From NCBI GenBank assembly GCA_963383645.1, contig OY726557.1, forward strand, positions 127,704,103-127,768,102: a DNA stretch of 64,000 nucleotides, written 5' to 3'. Positions 45,583-55,883 of this stretch are shown one piece after another. A program made the translations under genes and the position numbers. Position 1 is the stretch's first letter. Each line of letters begins with the position of its first letter. The notes beneath the pieces are model-generated. The model saw only the letters and a program-made list of their open reading frames with translations, did no database searches and was not told where the DNA came from. The DNA comes from Muscardinus avellanarius (taxonomy: Eukaryota; Chordata; Mammalia; Rodentia; Gliridae).

Positions 45583-45687
45583 AGACCATCTTTTAAAGTA
45601 TGTGAAACAAAAACAACACCAACCAAACAAGCAAACAAAACTTTGGTAATTTAGAATTCTTCACCCAATGGTGAATGGTTAGGATGA

Positions 45688-45880
45688 GCGGGCATGGTGG
45701 TGCACGCTTGTAATCCCCGCGCTCGGGAGGTGGAGACAGGAGGATCACGCAGGTTCAAAGCCCGCCTTGCTGGCTTAAGAGACCCTGTTTGCAAGTAAAA
45801 AAGTATAAAAATAGGTCTGGGAGTGTAGCCCGGAGGTAGAAGGGTTTCCAGGAACCCCAGTACCACCTAAAAAAAAAAAA
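45688..45880 (+). repeat. SINE, variant-tail subfamily, with target-site duplication
   Basis: B1 head with the variant words AATCCCCGCGCTCGGGAGGT and CTGGCTTAAGAGACCCTGTT, and tail GTAGCCCGGAGGTAGAAGGG / TTCCAGGAACCCCAGTACCA. Flanked by GTTAGGATGA at 45678-45687 and 45882-45891. Confidence 0.92.
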
Positions 45881-46107
45881 AGTTAGGATGAAATAATGAT
45901 ATGTTTAGACATATAAGTACGGAAATAACTCATCACCAGTATACCTGCATTATCATAGGTATTAAAGAAACAAAAAATGATACTGGGGAAAAACAAAAAG
46001 TTAGCTACAAAAAAACCAGAAAAAATAACAGTGAAAATTATAATTAGATAATTAAGTATAAAACAATCTTTCTTACTACATGAATTTCTTTAAAAAATAA
46101 TTGACAA

Positions 46108-46202
46108 CTGGGCATGATGGCACATGCTTGTTATCCCAGCATTTGGGAGGTCAAAACAGGATCGCAATTCTCAGTTTTATCCCCAGTATCACTCAAAAAA
46201 AA
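46108..46202 (+). repeat. SINE with internal deletion
   Basis: B1 start (AACTGGGCATGATGGCACAT) is joined directly to the last bases of the ID tail (TATCCCCAGTATCACTCAAA). About 100 bp of the middle is gone. Confidence 0.75.
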
Positions 46203-46218
46203 AGATAATTGGCTATTT

Positions 46219-46440
46219 ATTTATTTATTTTTTATTTATTTATTTTTGTGGTACCGTGAATGGAACCCAGAGGCATTCTGCCTCTGAGTTACACCCCCAG
46301 CCCTATTTTTTATTCTTTATTTTGAAACAGGGTCTTACTGAGTTACGCAGGGCCTACAGCTGTCCGAGAACTGCGATCATTCTGTCTCAGCTTCCCAAAT
46401 GCTGGGATTACAAGAGTGTGCCACCACGCCAGCTTGATAC
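46219..46440 (-). repeat. SINE, B1-ID type, with target-site duplication
   Basis: Reversed A-rich tail (TTTATTTATTTTTTATTTAT), ID tail, linker and B1 head. Flanked by exact TTGGCTATTT at 46209-46218 and 46441-46450. Confidence 0.93.
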
Positions 46441-46499
46441 TTGGCTATTTAAAGCAAATATAGTAACAAAGTTCATATGGCTCATATGTAGATGCGTCT

Positions 46500-46945
46500 T
46501 AATCCATTTCCCATTGTTATAACAAAACTACTGAGGCTGGGTACTTTATAAAGAAAAGATGATTATTTAGCTAACAGTTTTGGAGGCTGAAACCCTAAGA
46601 TTGAGTGGCCACACTGATTTTGGCCTCTAATGAAGGCCACTTTGGATGTATTCCATCATGGTGGGCAGCATCTTGGTGGGACTGCACATGAAAAAGAGAG
46701 ATCGCATGGTGAAACAGGAAGCCAGGAAGTAGGAAGGGCCAGTTTCTTCTTTGTGAGAACTAACTGGGATCTCCGAGAACAACACGGATCTCTTCCTAGG
46801 GCATCACCTCTAATAACCTACCTTGTTTGCTCTAAGACCCACGTATTAAAGGTTCCATCATCTCCTAACGTCTCTACTGTGCGAACCAAACTTTCAAAGC
46901 ATGACCCTTTGGGAAACAAAATGCATCCAAATCATAATAAGACAT
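46500..46945 (-). mobile_element. MaLR-type LTR
   Basis: GAGGCTGGGTACTTTATAAA, the characteristic MaLR junction word (antisense), followed by TTTGGAGGCTGAAACCCTAA, TATTCCATCATGGTGGGCAG and a 3' part rich in CTCTAATAACC/CCTTTGGG. It interrupts the ancient sense L1 scaffold. Confidence 0.6.
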
Positions 46946-47038
46946 AAAATATATGACAACAATCACATACAGACCAGAGAGTGGGGTAGAGTGAGTATAA
47001 ATTGTTTCTTATACTACAGATTAAAAAGTATGTTGCTT

Positions 47039-47250
47039 AGCCGAACGTGGTGGCACACGCTTGTAATCCTAGTGCTTGGGATGCTGAGACAGGATTGCAC
47101 AGGTTCAAAGCCAGCCTCAGCTACTTAGTGAGGCTCTCAACAACTTAGTGAGACCCTGTTGCCAAATAAAGTATAAAATAGGTCTGAGAGTATAGCCCGG
47201 AGGTAGAAAAGCCCCTGGGTTCCACCCCTAGTACCACACACAAAAAAAAC
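47039..47250 (+). repeat. SINE, intermediate tail, with target-site duplication
   Basis: B1 head with GCACAGGTTCAAAGCCAGCC, tail AGGTCTGAGAGTATAGCCCG / GGTAGAAAAGCCCCTGGGTT. The tail mixes the 'tagcccggaggtagaa' of the variant subfamily with the standard 'cccctgggtt'. Exact AGTATGTTGCTT flanks at 47027-47038 and 47251-47262. Confidence 0.93.
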
Positions 47251-47507
47251 AGTATGTTGCTTGAAAGTGATTCTGTTAAGTTGAAATGTGATTCAGTAAT
47301 GTTAAATATAATAAAAGAAAAAGTTATAGCAAAATAAAATAGAATCTTAATATCGTTAATTAATATAAAACAAGTCAGAGAAAAGAGAACAATAAGGATA
47401 AATTAGACAAACAGAAAACAAATAGCAAGATGATAGTTGTAAATTCAACCATCCCTGTCACAGTAAATTTACATGCACTAAACAGCCCCAATTAAAAGCA
47501 CACTGAA

Positions 47508-47693
47508 CCTGGCATGGTGGCACATGCCTGTAATTCCAGTACTTGGGAGGCTGAGACAGGAGGATTGCAGGTACAAGGACAGCCTTAGGAACTTAGCAAG
47601 ACCCTATTTTAAAACAAATAATAAAAAGGGCTGGGAGTATAGCTCATCTCAGATGTAGAATGCCCCTGTGTTCAATCCTCAGTACCACAAAAA
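47508..47693 (+). repeat. SINE, B1-ID type
   Basis: Complete dimer. The ID tail has a small internal duplication (AGCTCATCTCAGATGTAGAA). Flanked by imperfect CACACTGAA repeats (about 47499-47507 and 47697-47705). Confidence 0.9.
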
Positions 47694-47809
47694 AGTCACA
47701 CTGAATTAAAAATAAAATAAAATCTTAACATGTCAAGAGATCAACTTAAAATATAAGGACACAATAAGTTACCATTAAAAGTATAGAAAAGAGATAATTA
47801 TATTAACAC

Positions 47810-47812
<3 letters not shown>

Positions 47813-47861
<49 letters not shown>

Positions 47862-48034
47862 TGGTACTGGGGTTCCTGGAAGCCCTTCTACCTCCGGGCT
47901 ACGCTCCCAGACCTATTTTATATTTTTGAAACAGGGTCTCTTACGCCAGCGCGGCTGGCTCTGAACCTGCGCGATCCTCCTGTCTCCGCCTCCCAAGCGC
48001 GGGGATTACAAGCGTGCGCCACCGCGCCGGGCGT
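47813..48034 (-). repeat. Young SINE, variant-tail subfamily, 48-nt poly-T
   Basis: Near-pristine minus-strand copy. It has an uninterrupted T run at 47813-47860, tail words TCCTGGAAGCCCTTCTACCT and GGGCTACGCTCCCAGACCTA, and a CpG-rich head (AGCGTGCGCCACCGCGCCGG). Duplication TTAACACCAATTTTTTTT at 47803-47820 and 48035-48052. CpG retention and the long pure tail mark a recent insertion. Confidence 0.95.
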
Positions 48035-48074
48035 TTAACACCAATTTTTTTTAAAAAAGCAGAAATAGCATTTT

Positions 48075-48280
48075 CGTGTGTGTAGTGCTAGGAATTGAAC
48101 CCAGGGGCATTCTACCTCCAAGCTATACCCCAGCCCGTTTTTTATTCTTTATTTTGAAACAGAGCCTCACTCGGTTGCAGAGGGCCTCACTAAGTAGCTG
48201 AGGCTGCTGGCAAACCAGGATCCTCCTGTCTCAGCCTCCCAACTACTGGGATTACAAGCCTGTGCCACCATGTCCTCCTA
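48075..48280 (-). repeat. SINE, B1-ID type
   Basis: ID tail ACCCAGGGGCATTCTACCTC, linker and B1 head (TTACAAGCCTGTGCCACCAT). Lies 40 bp from the young SINE, and both sit in the endonuclease region of the ancient L1. Flanks GAAATAGCATTTT and GAAGTAACATTTT are a probable diverged duplication. Confidence 0.9.
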
Positions 48281-48639
48281 GAAGTAACATTTTATTATCT
48301 GACAAAGTAGATTTTGCAACAAACATTATTATCAGAAATGAAGGTAGTCAATTAATTGGAAAAAATGATTCTAAAATCTTTTCACCTGATAATAATAAAG
48401 TATACGATTCAAAACCAATAAGAGAAATGAAAAAATAATCCACATACAGGTCATTTCAGACTCCTTGCTCAATAATTGATTAGAACAAGCAAAGAAATCA
48501 GAGAAAGAATGCCTGACCGTAAAGACCTAAACAACACTATCAAGCAACTTTACTTAGTGGACATGCATATAACAGTTCGTCCCAAGGAAATACATGCTCT
48601 TCAACTTGGGCATTCACTGGGATAGGCCATATTCTATGT

Positions 48640-48835
48640 TGGGAGTTAACAGACTATGGCTCACAGGTCAATTCTGGCTCACTATTTACTTTTGCAAATA
48701 AACTTTAAGGAGAACACAGTCATGCACATTTGTTATGTATTACCTATGACTGCTTTTGTACCATCATGACAGAGTTGAATTTGCTATCTGACATTATAGA
48801 AAAAGTTTATTAACCTCTACTCCTGACCATATAAC
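48640..48835. mobile_element. hAT-like non-autonomous DNA transposon remnant
   Basis: ACTATGGCTCACAGGTCAAT, TTTTGCAAATAAACTTTAAG and CTATGACTGCTTTTGTACCA match the order of a common old mammalian hAT-group MITE ('...aaataaagttttattggaacacagccacgccc...tatggctgctttcg...'). The terminal inverted repeats are too decayed to read. It lies within the ancient sense L1. Confidence 0.5.
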
Positions 48836-49494
48836 AATTCTCAACCCTAAAGTACAGTTTATAAAAGGCCACATTGATACTTTGGACATTATAAAAATTA
48901 AAAACTTATGCTCTTTGAATGACACTTCTAAGATAATAGAAGATAAGCCACAGACTAAGAGAAGATGCTAGCAAACTATATATTTGGTAGAGGTTACAGC
49001 CATAATTTATTAAGAGCTCTCAAACTGGATAATAAGAAAGCTTGAGAAAAATTCAATCATAGAATAGATTAGAGATATATGAAAGATCAAAAGGCACATG
49101 TAAAGATGATCAACATCAATATTCATTAGGAAAATGCAAAGTAAAACTTTTAAATATTGCCTATCTGTTAGGGTATTTCAGATTAAATACTGCCATAGTC
49201 AAATATTGGCAAGAATGTAAAACAACGGGAACACTAATGTATTACTAGCAGGAATATAACACAGCAAAAATACTTTGGAAAAAGTATGACAGTTTCTCTA
49301 AAAAGGTAAACACAACCCTGCCATTTAACCCAGTCTTTCTACTTCTAAGGAGATATACAACAAAAATAAAAACACATATCTAAACAAAAACTGAAACACA
49401 AATGTCCATTACAGATTTATTTGTAATTGCCTCAAAATGGAAGCATTCCAAACGTTTATCAGTAGATAAATGGGTAAATAAATTAGGGTGAACT

Positions 49495-49678
49495 AACCAG
49501 GCATGTCCAGTACTTGGGAGACTGAGACAGGAGGATTGCAGGTTCACAGCCAGTCTCAGCAATTTAATGAGACTCTCAGCAACCTAGCAAGACCCTATTT
49601 CCAAATAAAAGTAAAAAGGGCTGAGGTGTAGCTGAGAGCTAGAATGTTCCTGGGTTCAATTCCTCGTTCCACCAAAAA
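49495..49678 (+). repeat. SINE, B1-ID type
   Basis: Head shortened (CCAGGCATGTCCAGTACTTG, with about 15 bp missing); the rest of the B1 and the ID tail (GCTGAGAGCTAGAATGTTCC) are complete. Confidence 0.87.
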
Positions 49679-49825
49679 CAATAAATTAAATAATCAACTA
49701 CTGATATATAAAACCATGTGGCTAAATCTCAAGATAATTATGCTGTATGAAAGAGTCCAAGCAAACAAAATTGCAAACTATATGATTCCACATATGTAAA
49801 GATTTTAAAAATCTTTTAATTCATA

Positions 49826-50062
49826 AGCTGGGCATAGTGGTGTACGCTTGTAATCCCAGTACTTGGGAGGTTGAGATAGGAGGATTGCAGGTTCACAGCC
49901 AGCCTCAGCTACTTAGGGAGGCCCTCCACAACATAGTGAGACCTTGTATCAAAATAAAAAATAAAAAATCAGCCTGTGGGTGTAGAATGCTCCTGGTTTC
50001 AATCTCTAGTACCGCTATACATATATATATATATATGTTTAATATATATATATTTAATATAT
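49826..50062 (+). repeat. SINE, B1-ID type, with (AT)n tail
   Basis: Complete head (AGCTGGGCATAGTGGTGTAC), shortened ID tail (GGTGTAGAATGCTCCTGGTT), and an AT dinucleotide tail at 50019-50062 instead of poly-A. Confidence 0.88.
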
Positions 50063-50795
50063 AATGATTAAACGCCAATTAATGATTATATTGGGTTGGT
50101 GGGTGGGTGGAGGAGAGGAAAAAATTACAAACGGAATGAGAAAATGCTTGAGATTGATGGATATACTTATATTCTTGGTTGAGAGGAAAGTTATAGAACT
50201 TGTTAATGAAGATATGATAAGAGGCCCAGCCAGTTTGACAACCAAAGTATCTCTGAATATACCCGGTTGTTTGCTAAGTAAGGTGCCTGTAAGAGGCCTA
50301 GTTCTTTTATTAGGCCGACTGCCATCTGTACCCTCGTTGTTGGCAATATGCTTGTTTTTTTTTTTTTTTACAATGTTGAGATTAAATACTGAACCTGTCA
50401 TTTTTAATCCAGTTGAAATTTTATACTGCTTTGTAGGATTTTTTTTAGCCCATACCAAGTATGACCTTTATTTCATTGTTAATATTATGATCCACTTTTA
50501 AATTGGATCTTTCAACTATTTGAGAGCTTACAGGATCATGTTTTCTGAAGTTTGGTATCCCCACACTCTCTAGAACAACAAAAATCATTTGTCGATATTT
50601 ATTCAGCATAACAAAATTACTCGTTAATATTTATTCAGGTAATAAAGAAATGGAGGAGTCCGTGTATATGGAAAAATCTTCAAAGCAGATACTGCACACC
50701 TCTTGGCAAGTATTTTCTGAAGTGCTATGATTTCAGTGAAGGGCTAGTTAGAAATGCTTTAAGATATTTTTTCTTCTCAAAATTACTGCAATTCA
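50063..50795. other. Unassigned DNA with overlapping ORFs on both strands
   Basis: Two frames of 145 (plus, 50064-50501) and 134 codons (minus, 50054-50458) overlap almost fully. No domain or repeat family is recognised. A Poly-T of 13 lies at 50356-50368. Confidence 0.35.
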
Positions 50796-50805
50796 CTAAA
50801 CCTTT

Positions 50806-51022
50806 TTTTTTTTTTTTAATGCGGTTCCGGGGATTGGAACCAGGGTATTCTACCTCTGATATACACCTCCAGCCCAATTTTTTTAATTCTCTATTTTGAA
50901 ACAGGGTCTCACTGAGTTGTAAAAGGCCTCACTAAGTAGCTGAGGTTGGACACAAACTTGGATCCACCTATCTCAGCCTCCCAAATGCTGGGATTACAAG
51001 CGTGTGTCACCACATCCCGCTT
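50806..51022 (-). repeat. SINE, B1-ID type
   Basis: T run, ID tail (GGAACCAGGGTATTCTACCT), linker and B1 head (GATTACAAGCGTGTGTCACC). Short ACTAAAC/GCTAAAC flanks are a possible duplication. Confidence 0.9.
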
Positions 51023-51288
51023 GCTAAACATTTTGAACTTCCTTTAAAATAATACTATTTTAAATAAATCAACTAAATTGCTCTTTAAAATCCATTTGCC
51101 TATCTTGTTATTTTATAAAGAGTTAAGCTCTATTCCTCCTGAGAGTAAGTTCCTTACTGGTTATACATGGAATGTTTCAAGAAACCCTTGAGGAAGAAGA
51201 GTAGCCATGAAATGAGAAAGTGATGTATGGAATAGGTTTTCCTACAAATTGCATTTAGATATACATACATACAAGTGCGTGTGCGTGT

Positions 51289-51329
<41 letters not shown>

Positions 51330-52050
51330 ATTAATAACATTTATATCCCTGTTTGTTTTGTTGTGCAATTGTCTGCCTTTTAAGAGACGAAGTGCTGGGA
51401 TGAAGACTGTCAAGATGTTGCATGATTGATCACCTGATGCGTGAATAAATGACATTCAGTCTGTGCATTGATGCATAGGCAGCGTTTACAAACTAACTAT
51501 CATATTGATGTATGTGGTCTATTTTGTCTTTGTTGGCCTATCTTATACATCTTGTCTTGTTCTTTAATGTATATGGTGATATTTTATTATCTTGTTTATT
51601 CTGCTTTTTAATAAAATATATTCTCCCTCTCATTTGGATTTTTTTGTGCCATAGAATAAAAAAATTCACATGAATCAATTTTTTATCACTTCTCATAGTA
51701 ATTAAGTAATCTGCGATACCCTTCCTTGCTGTCTAGTTTCATTCATCCCCAAATTATATCTTATCATCTGTTGGAGGAGTTATGTCAATACATTTTAATT
51801 TTTAATAAATTCTTGTGTCGTGAAAGTTTGGGAAATGCTGACTTAGGCAAATCATTATTCCTATGACTATTTGATTAATGTTTCCATCTCTCTCAAGAAA
51901 ATAAGTTTTGAAACAGGCCTCATGCCTATTATTTTGCTCACTGTCGTATCTCTAGTGTCTAGCTTCTGACACTTGAAAGTACTGCAATAAAACTGCATAT
52001 TAATATACATACAATTCAAGCTGTTCAGCTGGCGAGGATTCCCATCCCAC
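51023..52050. other. Unique DNA with a (TG)n array
   Basis: No family recognised. 51275-51325 is a (TG)n microsatellite with GCGT interruptions at its start. 51915-52000 has faint L2-like wording. Confidence 0.4.
51275..51325. repeat. (TG)n microsatellite
   Basis: About 25 TG units; the first third is interrupted by GC and TA steps and the rest is pure. Confidence 0.95.
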
Positions 52051-53085
52051 GTCAAGTTTCACGATAGGTCAGGAATCATTCATTGCCTTTGCCTTCACTG
52101 ACCTGGTCTTACCATTATGTCTGGGCTGTGCCTATTCCAGGCTGCCGTCCATCTATCTGTTCCACATGGAATAACCTATTCTCATTCATCCAATATGTTA
52201 GCTTTTTTCTTCCTTGGCCTTTATGACCAACCTTTCTTTGCTGGAAACAAAATGCTCATTTTACCTGATTATATATAAACTACCTTTAGGATAAACTTGT
52301 GGAATTTAAGCTCACTACGAAAGTATGTTGTTCTTGTATTTATTGTTTTTCCAGAATATGCAAACTCATATTTGAATTAAGCATGTCCTTAGGCATTGTT
52401 ACAGATAAGCTATTCCACAACTCATGAGTGCAGATAAATGAGATTTGAGCCCACATACATTGGTACCTTTAGATTTCAACTGTTTAATTTGGCATTTTAT
52501 TGGTGACAACTTCTGCCATATTCTCTTCATTAGAAGTGAGTCATTAAATTCAGCCTACACCCAAGGGAGGGGATTTAGTCTCAACCTTTCAAAGAATGTA
52601 ATGTAAGGAAATTTTAAAATGTATTTTGAAACCACTGTATAAAGATTTTTATAAAAATAAGTATCCTTAGGCAAAATAGGATAAAATTTTTATTACTTAT
52701 TTATTTTCTCTACACAATAAGCACATAATATTAAAAAATAGAATAGCGAGATAATAAGAAAAAAGTCTAAACATTAAGGGAAAATCATTAGTATGGTTGC
52801 TGAAATATATACATACAAATAAAACAAATGGAGAAAACATAAATTGAAAAGGTTGCCCAGAATTTATTATAAAAATCAATGAAGATAAAAATATGGAAAG
52901 CAAAGAATAAGAATATAGGTAATCAATAATAAAAAATTAATATTCACTTGATAGAAAATGTAACATAAAAAAGAGGAGAGTGATTATTAATGAAGAAGGA
53001 GAAAGAGCAGAGGGAAAGAGGAGAGGAAGCAGGTAGGAGAGGGTAAGAGAGAAGTACAAAAAGAAGTAAGAGCCACAGAAGAAGG
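52050..53085. other. Mostly unassigned AT-rich DNA
   Basis: 52060-52380 has L2-like composition (CTTCACTGACCTGGTCTTAC) without a firm match. 52640-53085 is A-rich on the plus strand and could be very old L1. No gene seen. Confidence 0.35.
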
Positions 53086-53087
53086 CG

Positions 53088-53364
53088 GGCATGCTGACAC
53101 ATGCCTGTAATTACAATACATGGGAGTCTGAGACAGGAGGGTAGCAGGTTCAAGGCCAGCCTCAGCAACTTAGTGAGACCCTCAACAATTTAATGAGATT
53201 CTGTTTTAAAAGAAAAAACCAAAACTGGAATGTGGATATAGGCTCAGGGGTAGAATGCCCCTGGGTTCAATACCCAGTACCACAAGAAAGGAAGAAAGGA
53301 AGGGAGGAAGGGAGAATGGAAGGAAGGAAGGAAGGAAGGAAGGAAGGAAGGAAGAAAGGAAGGA
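53088..53364 (+). repeat. SINE, B1-ID type, with (GGAA)n tail
   Basis: Complete dimer to CCCAGTACCACAAGAAAGGA. The tail has evolved into a ~75-bp GGAA-rich array (53286-53364), pure purine. Confidence 0.92.
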
Positions 53365-53464
53365 ATTTTTCTTGATCTGTTACAAGTAATTTTCACTAGC
53401 AAGCCATAGTGCCAGATGATAATATGACAAATGACTCCAAATTTTCAGTTAAAATGAGAACCAA

Positions 53465-54235
53465 AAAAAACTGTCATAACAAAAAAGGTTCTTAAAAAAA
53501 TCTAAAAACAGAAGTACCGTAAGATTCAGTTATACCGCTCTTTAGTATATATCCAAAAGAATTAAAGTCATATACAATAGAAATACCTGCATGTTACTAG
53601 CATTTGGAAGGCTGAGACAGGAGGATCACAGTTTGTGGACAACTTCAGCTGTTTAGTAAGGCCCTTTGCAACTCAGTGAGATTCTGTTTCAAAGTAAAGA
53701 ATAAAAAATAGGGTTGGGGGTGTAGCTCGGAGGTAGAATGCCCCTGGGTTCAGCCCCCAGTACTGAAAAAAAAAAAAAGAAAGAAAGATATACCTGCATT
53801 TCCATGTTTATGGAGGAACACTTCACAATAGCCAAGTTAAGAAATCAGACTAAGTATCTGTCAGTAAATAAGTAGATAAAGAAAACAAATGTGGTACCTA
53901 TACACAGTGGAGTATTATTCAACCATAAAGAATGAAATCGTGTTATTTGCAGAGACAAATGATATAGAGATCATCATGTTAAATCTAATAAGCCTGATGC
54001 AGAAAGATTAAGTAGTATATATTTTCTCATTATATGTAAAATCTGGAGGAAGAAAAAAATGCCATGAAAGTGGAAGAGACTTAACAATGAGGAAGAGGAT
54101 CGGGGGAGGGGGAGGGGAGGACACAACAGGGTAATGGGGAATGGAAAGGACCAAAATATGCTAAATGCAAGTGTGACTCTGACACAGTGAAACCCACTAT
54201 TCTTCATAATTTATATGTATTAATAAAAATGTCCC
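53465..54235 (+). mobile_element. Old L1 3' end, sense, split by a SINE
   Basis: TCTAAAAACAGAAGTACCGT and GTATATATCCAAAAGAATTA (late ORF2), then after the SINE GAGGAACACTTCACAATAGC and GTGGAGTATTATTCAACCAT. The 3'UTR ends at TAATAAAAATGTCC. Truncated and mutated. Confidence 0.8.
53590..53780 (+). repeat. SINE, B1-ID type, within an old L1
   Basis: Complete copy with a well-kept ID tail (GTGTAGCTCGGAGGTAGAAT). Flanks ATACCTGCAT at 53583-53592 and again at ~53790-53800 form the duplication. Confidence 0.92.
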
Positions 54236-54239
54236 AATG

Positions 54240-54580
54240 CAATGGATGCAAATTTTTTTAGACATTCAGGACTATGAATCTTTAGCTTTCACAAGGGCAG
54301 GTTTAGGGGCCAAACAAAAATATCTCCAGTGCAAATGCGGAAATGATATAGGGATCAAAATAAAAAGGCCGTGGGTACGTGTCCTTTCAGCAGTGCAGGC
54401 TAAATAGCTCAGACCAACCCTCTCACTGAGGAAAAAAAAACCCACAGAAAATCCGTGAGAAGTCTGTTTAAAGCATTGCTAGTTAATAAGGCAGTTAAGT
54501 GAGACCAAAACTCACCAAGAAAAAAATTCAGAAAAGGAAACTTTTAAGCCTAGGAACATTTATGGACTCAAGAAGTGTAA
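54240..54580. other. Unassigned DNA
   Basis: No family or coding signal recognised. Confidence 0.4.
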
Positions 54581-54584
54581 CTGA

Positions 54585-54758
54585 AAGCCCACTGTGGTGG
54601 AGCATCCCTTTGACCTCACTACCTGTCTCAGCCAGGAGTTTTGCAGGTTTGAGGCCAGCCTCGGCAACCTAGACAAACTATTTCAAACAAAAAACAAAAT
54701 AAAGTTGGGGTATAGCTAAGGGGTAGACTGATCCTGGTTTCAATCCCCAGTGTCAGAA
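54585..54758 (+). repeat. SINE, B1-ID type, degraded head
   Basis: The middle of the B1 (GAGGCCAGCCTCGGCAACCT) and ID tail (GGGGTAGACTGATCCTGGTT) are clear. The first ~60 bp are rearranged. Confidence 0.8.
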
Positions 54759-54770
54759 AAAGGAAGAAAA

Positions 54771-54830
<60 letters not shown>

Positions 54831-54982
54831 AGAGAGAGAAAGAAAAAGAGAAAGAAAAAAGGAAGAGTGAAAGAAGAAAAAAGAAAGTAAAAGGAGAGAA
54901 AGGAAGGAAGGAGGAAGGAAAGAAGGAAGGAAGGAAGGAAAGAAGGAAGGAAGGAAGGAAAAGAGAGAGAAAGGGAGAGAGA
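54759..54982. repeat. Purine tract (GAAA)n/(GGAA)n at a SINE tail
   Basis: About 220 bp, almost entirely A and G: GAAA repeats at 54770-54827, then mixed GAAA/GAGA/GGAA. A few T interruptions near 54867. The long minus-strand Ser/Phe/Leu frames here are artefacts of the repeat. Confidence 0.95.
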
Positions 54983-55496
54983 ATCCTAGCCAGGCAAAGC
55001 TGTAGTAGACACAAATGTCTTGGGAACACATCCTGGTATTCACTGCTCACAAGTGTAGGTGTCTTGGCGAACCCCTATGCTTTGGGTAGAGAAACAGAAG
55101 GGTGCTCTGAAAGTCAATAAGGCCAAATTCTAAATGAACCAGCCCTTGTAAAGATGAATGCCTCATTTTTTATCACAAAAAACTTTATTAAATTAAGGTG
55201 ATTTGGAGTTAATACTTTCCTAGTTATTTGTGAGAAGAAAGTGTTTTGAGGGAAGATAGTATCATTTCAAATGCAAATACTTCTATGAATTTTTATATAT
55301 TATCTTCAGTAGACAATCAGAAATAATCAGGAATGTAAGGACATAATTAAAAAACAAAGGAATAATATATACTAGAAGCAAAGTATATGAAAAATCAGGT
55401 TAATAAAATGATCAGATACAAATTTAAAGTAAGAATGTTTAACATGCTAAAGGACATGAAATATAAGACTAAAATTCCAGTCAAAATCTGAAATAT

Positions 55497-55694
55497 AGCT
55501 GGGCATGGTGGCACACGCTGTAATGCCAGTACATGGGAAGCTGAGACAGGATCGCAGGTTCACTGCCAGCCTCAGCTACTTAGTGAAGTCTTCTGCAACT
55601 TAGTTAGACCCTGTTTCAAAATAAAGAATAAAAAATAAGGCTGGGGTAGCCAAGAGTTTCAATGCCCCTGGGTTCAATCTCTAGTACTGCCCCC
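55497..55694 (+). repeat. SINE, B1-ID type
   Basis: Head AGCTGGGCATGGTGGCACAC, linker, tail CCCCTGGGTTCAATCTCTAG. Seven C's follow the final GTACTG. Confidence 0.9.
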
Positions 55695-55883
55695 CCAAAA
55701 AACCTGAAACATATTGATAAATTGGAGCTCTATAACCACATAATTTAACTGAAATTAAACTCAATGTATGCAAGTTTTAAAGTAGACTTGATTCAGCTAA
55801 ATTTTCTTAGTCTGTCCCATTCTCTAAATTCTCTTTTTCTGGTACTCTAGTTATAAACATAATAGACTTAAAAAAAAAATAGC

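Larger units (their letters stand above)
43673..50010 (+). mobile_element. Ancient L1 (L1M-like) scaffold, sense, in many pieces
   Basis: Collinear fragments of one old sense L1, in order: ORF1-like (44195-44285, CCCAAGAAGCTCAATGCATT), ORF1-end/inter-ORF (45890-46100, GTATACCTGCATTATCATAG), pre-ORF2 (46945-47040, ATATATGACAACAATCACAT), endonuclease region (47400-48630, CAATTAAAAGCACACTGAA and CTGACAAAGTAGATTTTGCA), and C-terminal ORF2 (48850-49490 and 49690-49820, AAATTAAAAACTTATGCTCT). All the listed younger elements between them are later insertions. No frame survives. Confidence 0.6.

Noticed and set aside
50060..50500. Nuclear copy of mitochondrial DNA
   Set aside because: Hydrophobic frames suggested it briefly, but no mitochondrial gene motif or tRNA order could be recognised.
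54628..55050. 140- and 96-codon minus frames rich in Ser/Phe/Leu
   Set aside because: Produced by the GAAA/GGAA array on a SINE tail; not coding.
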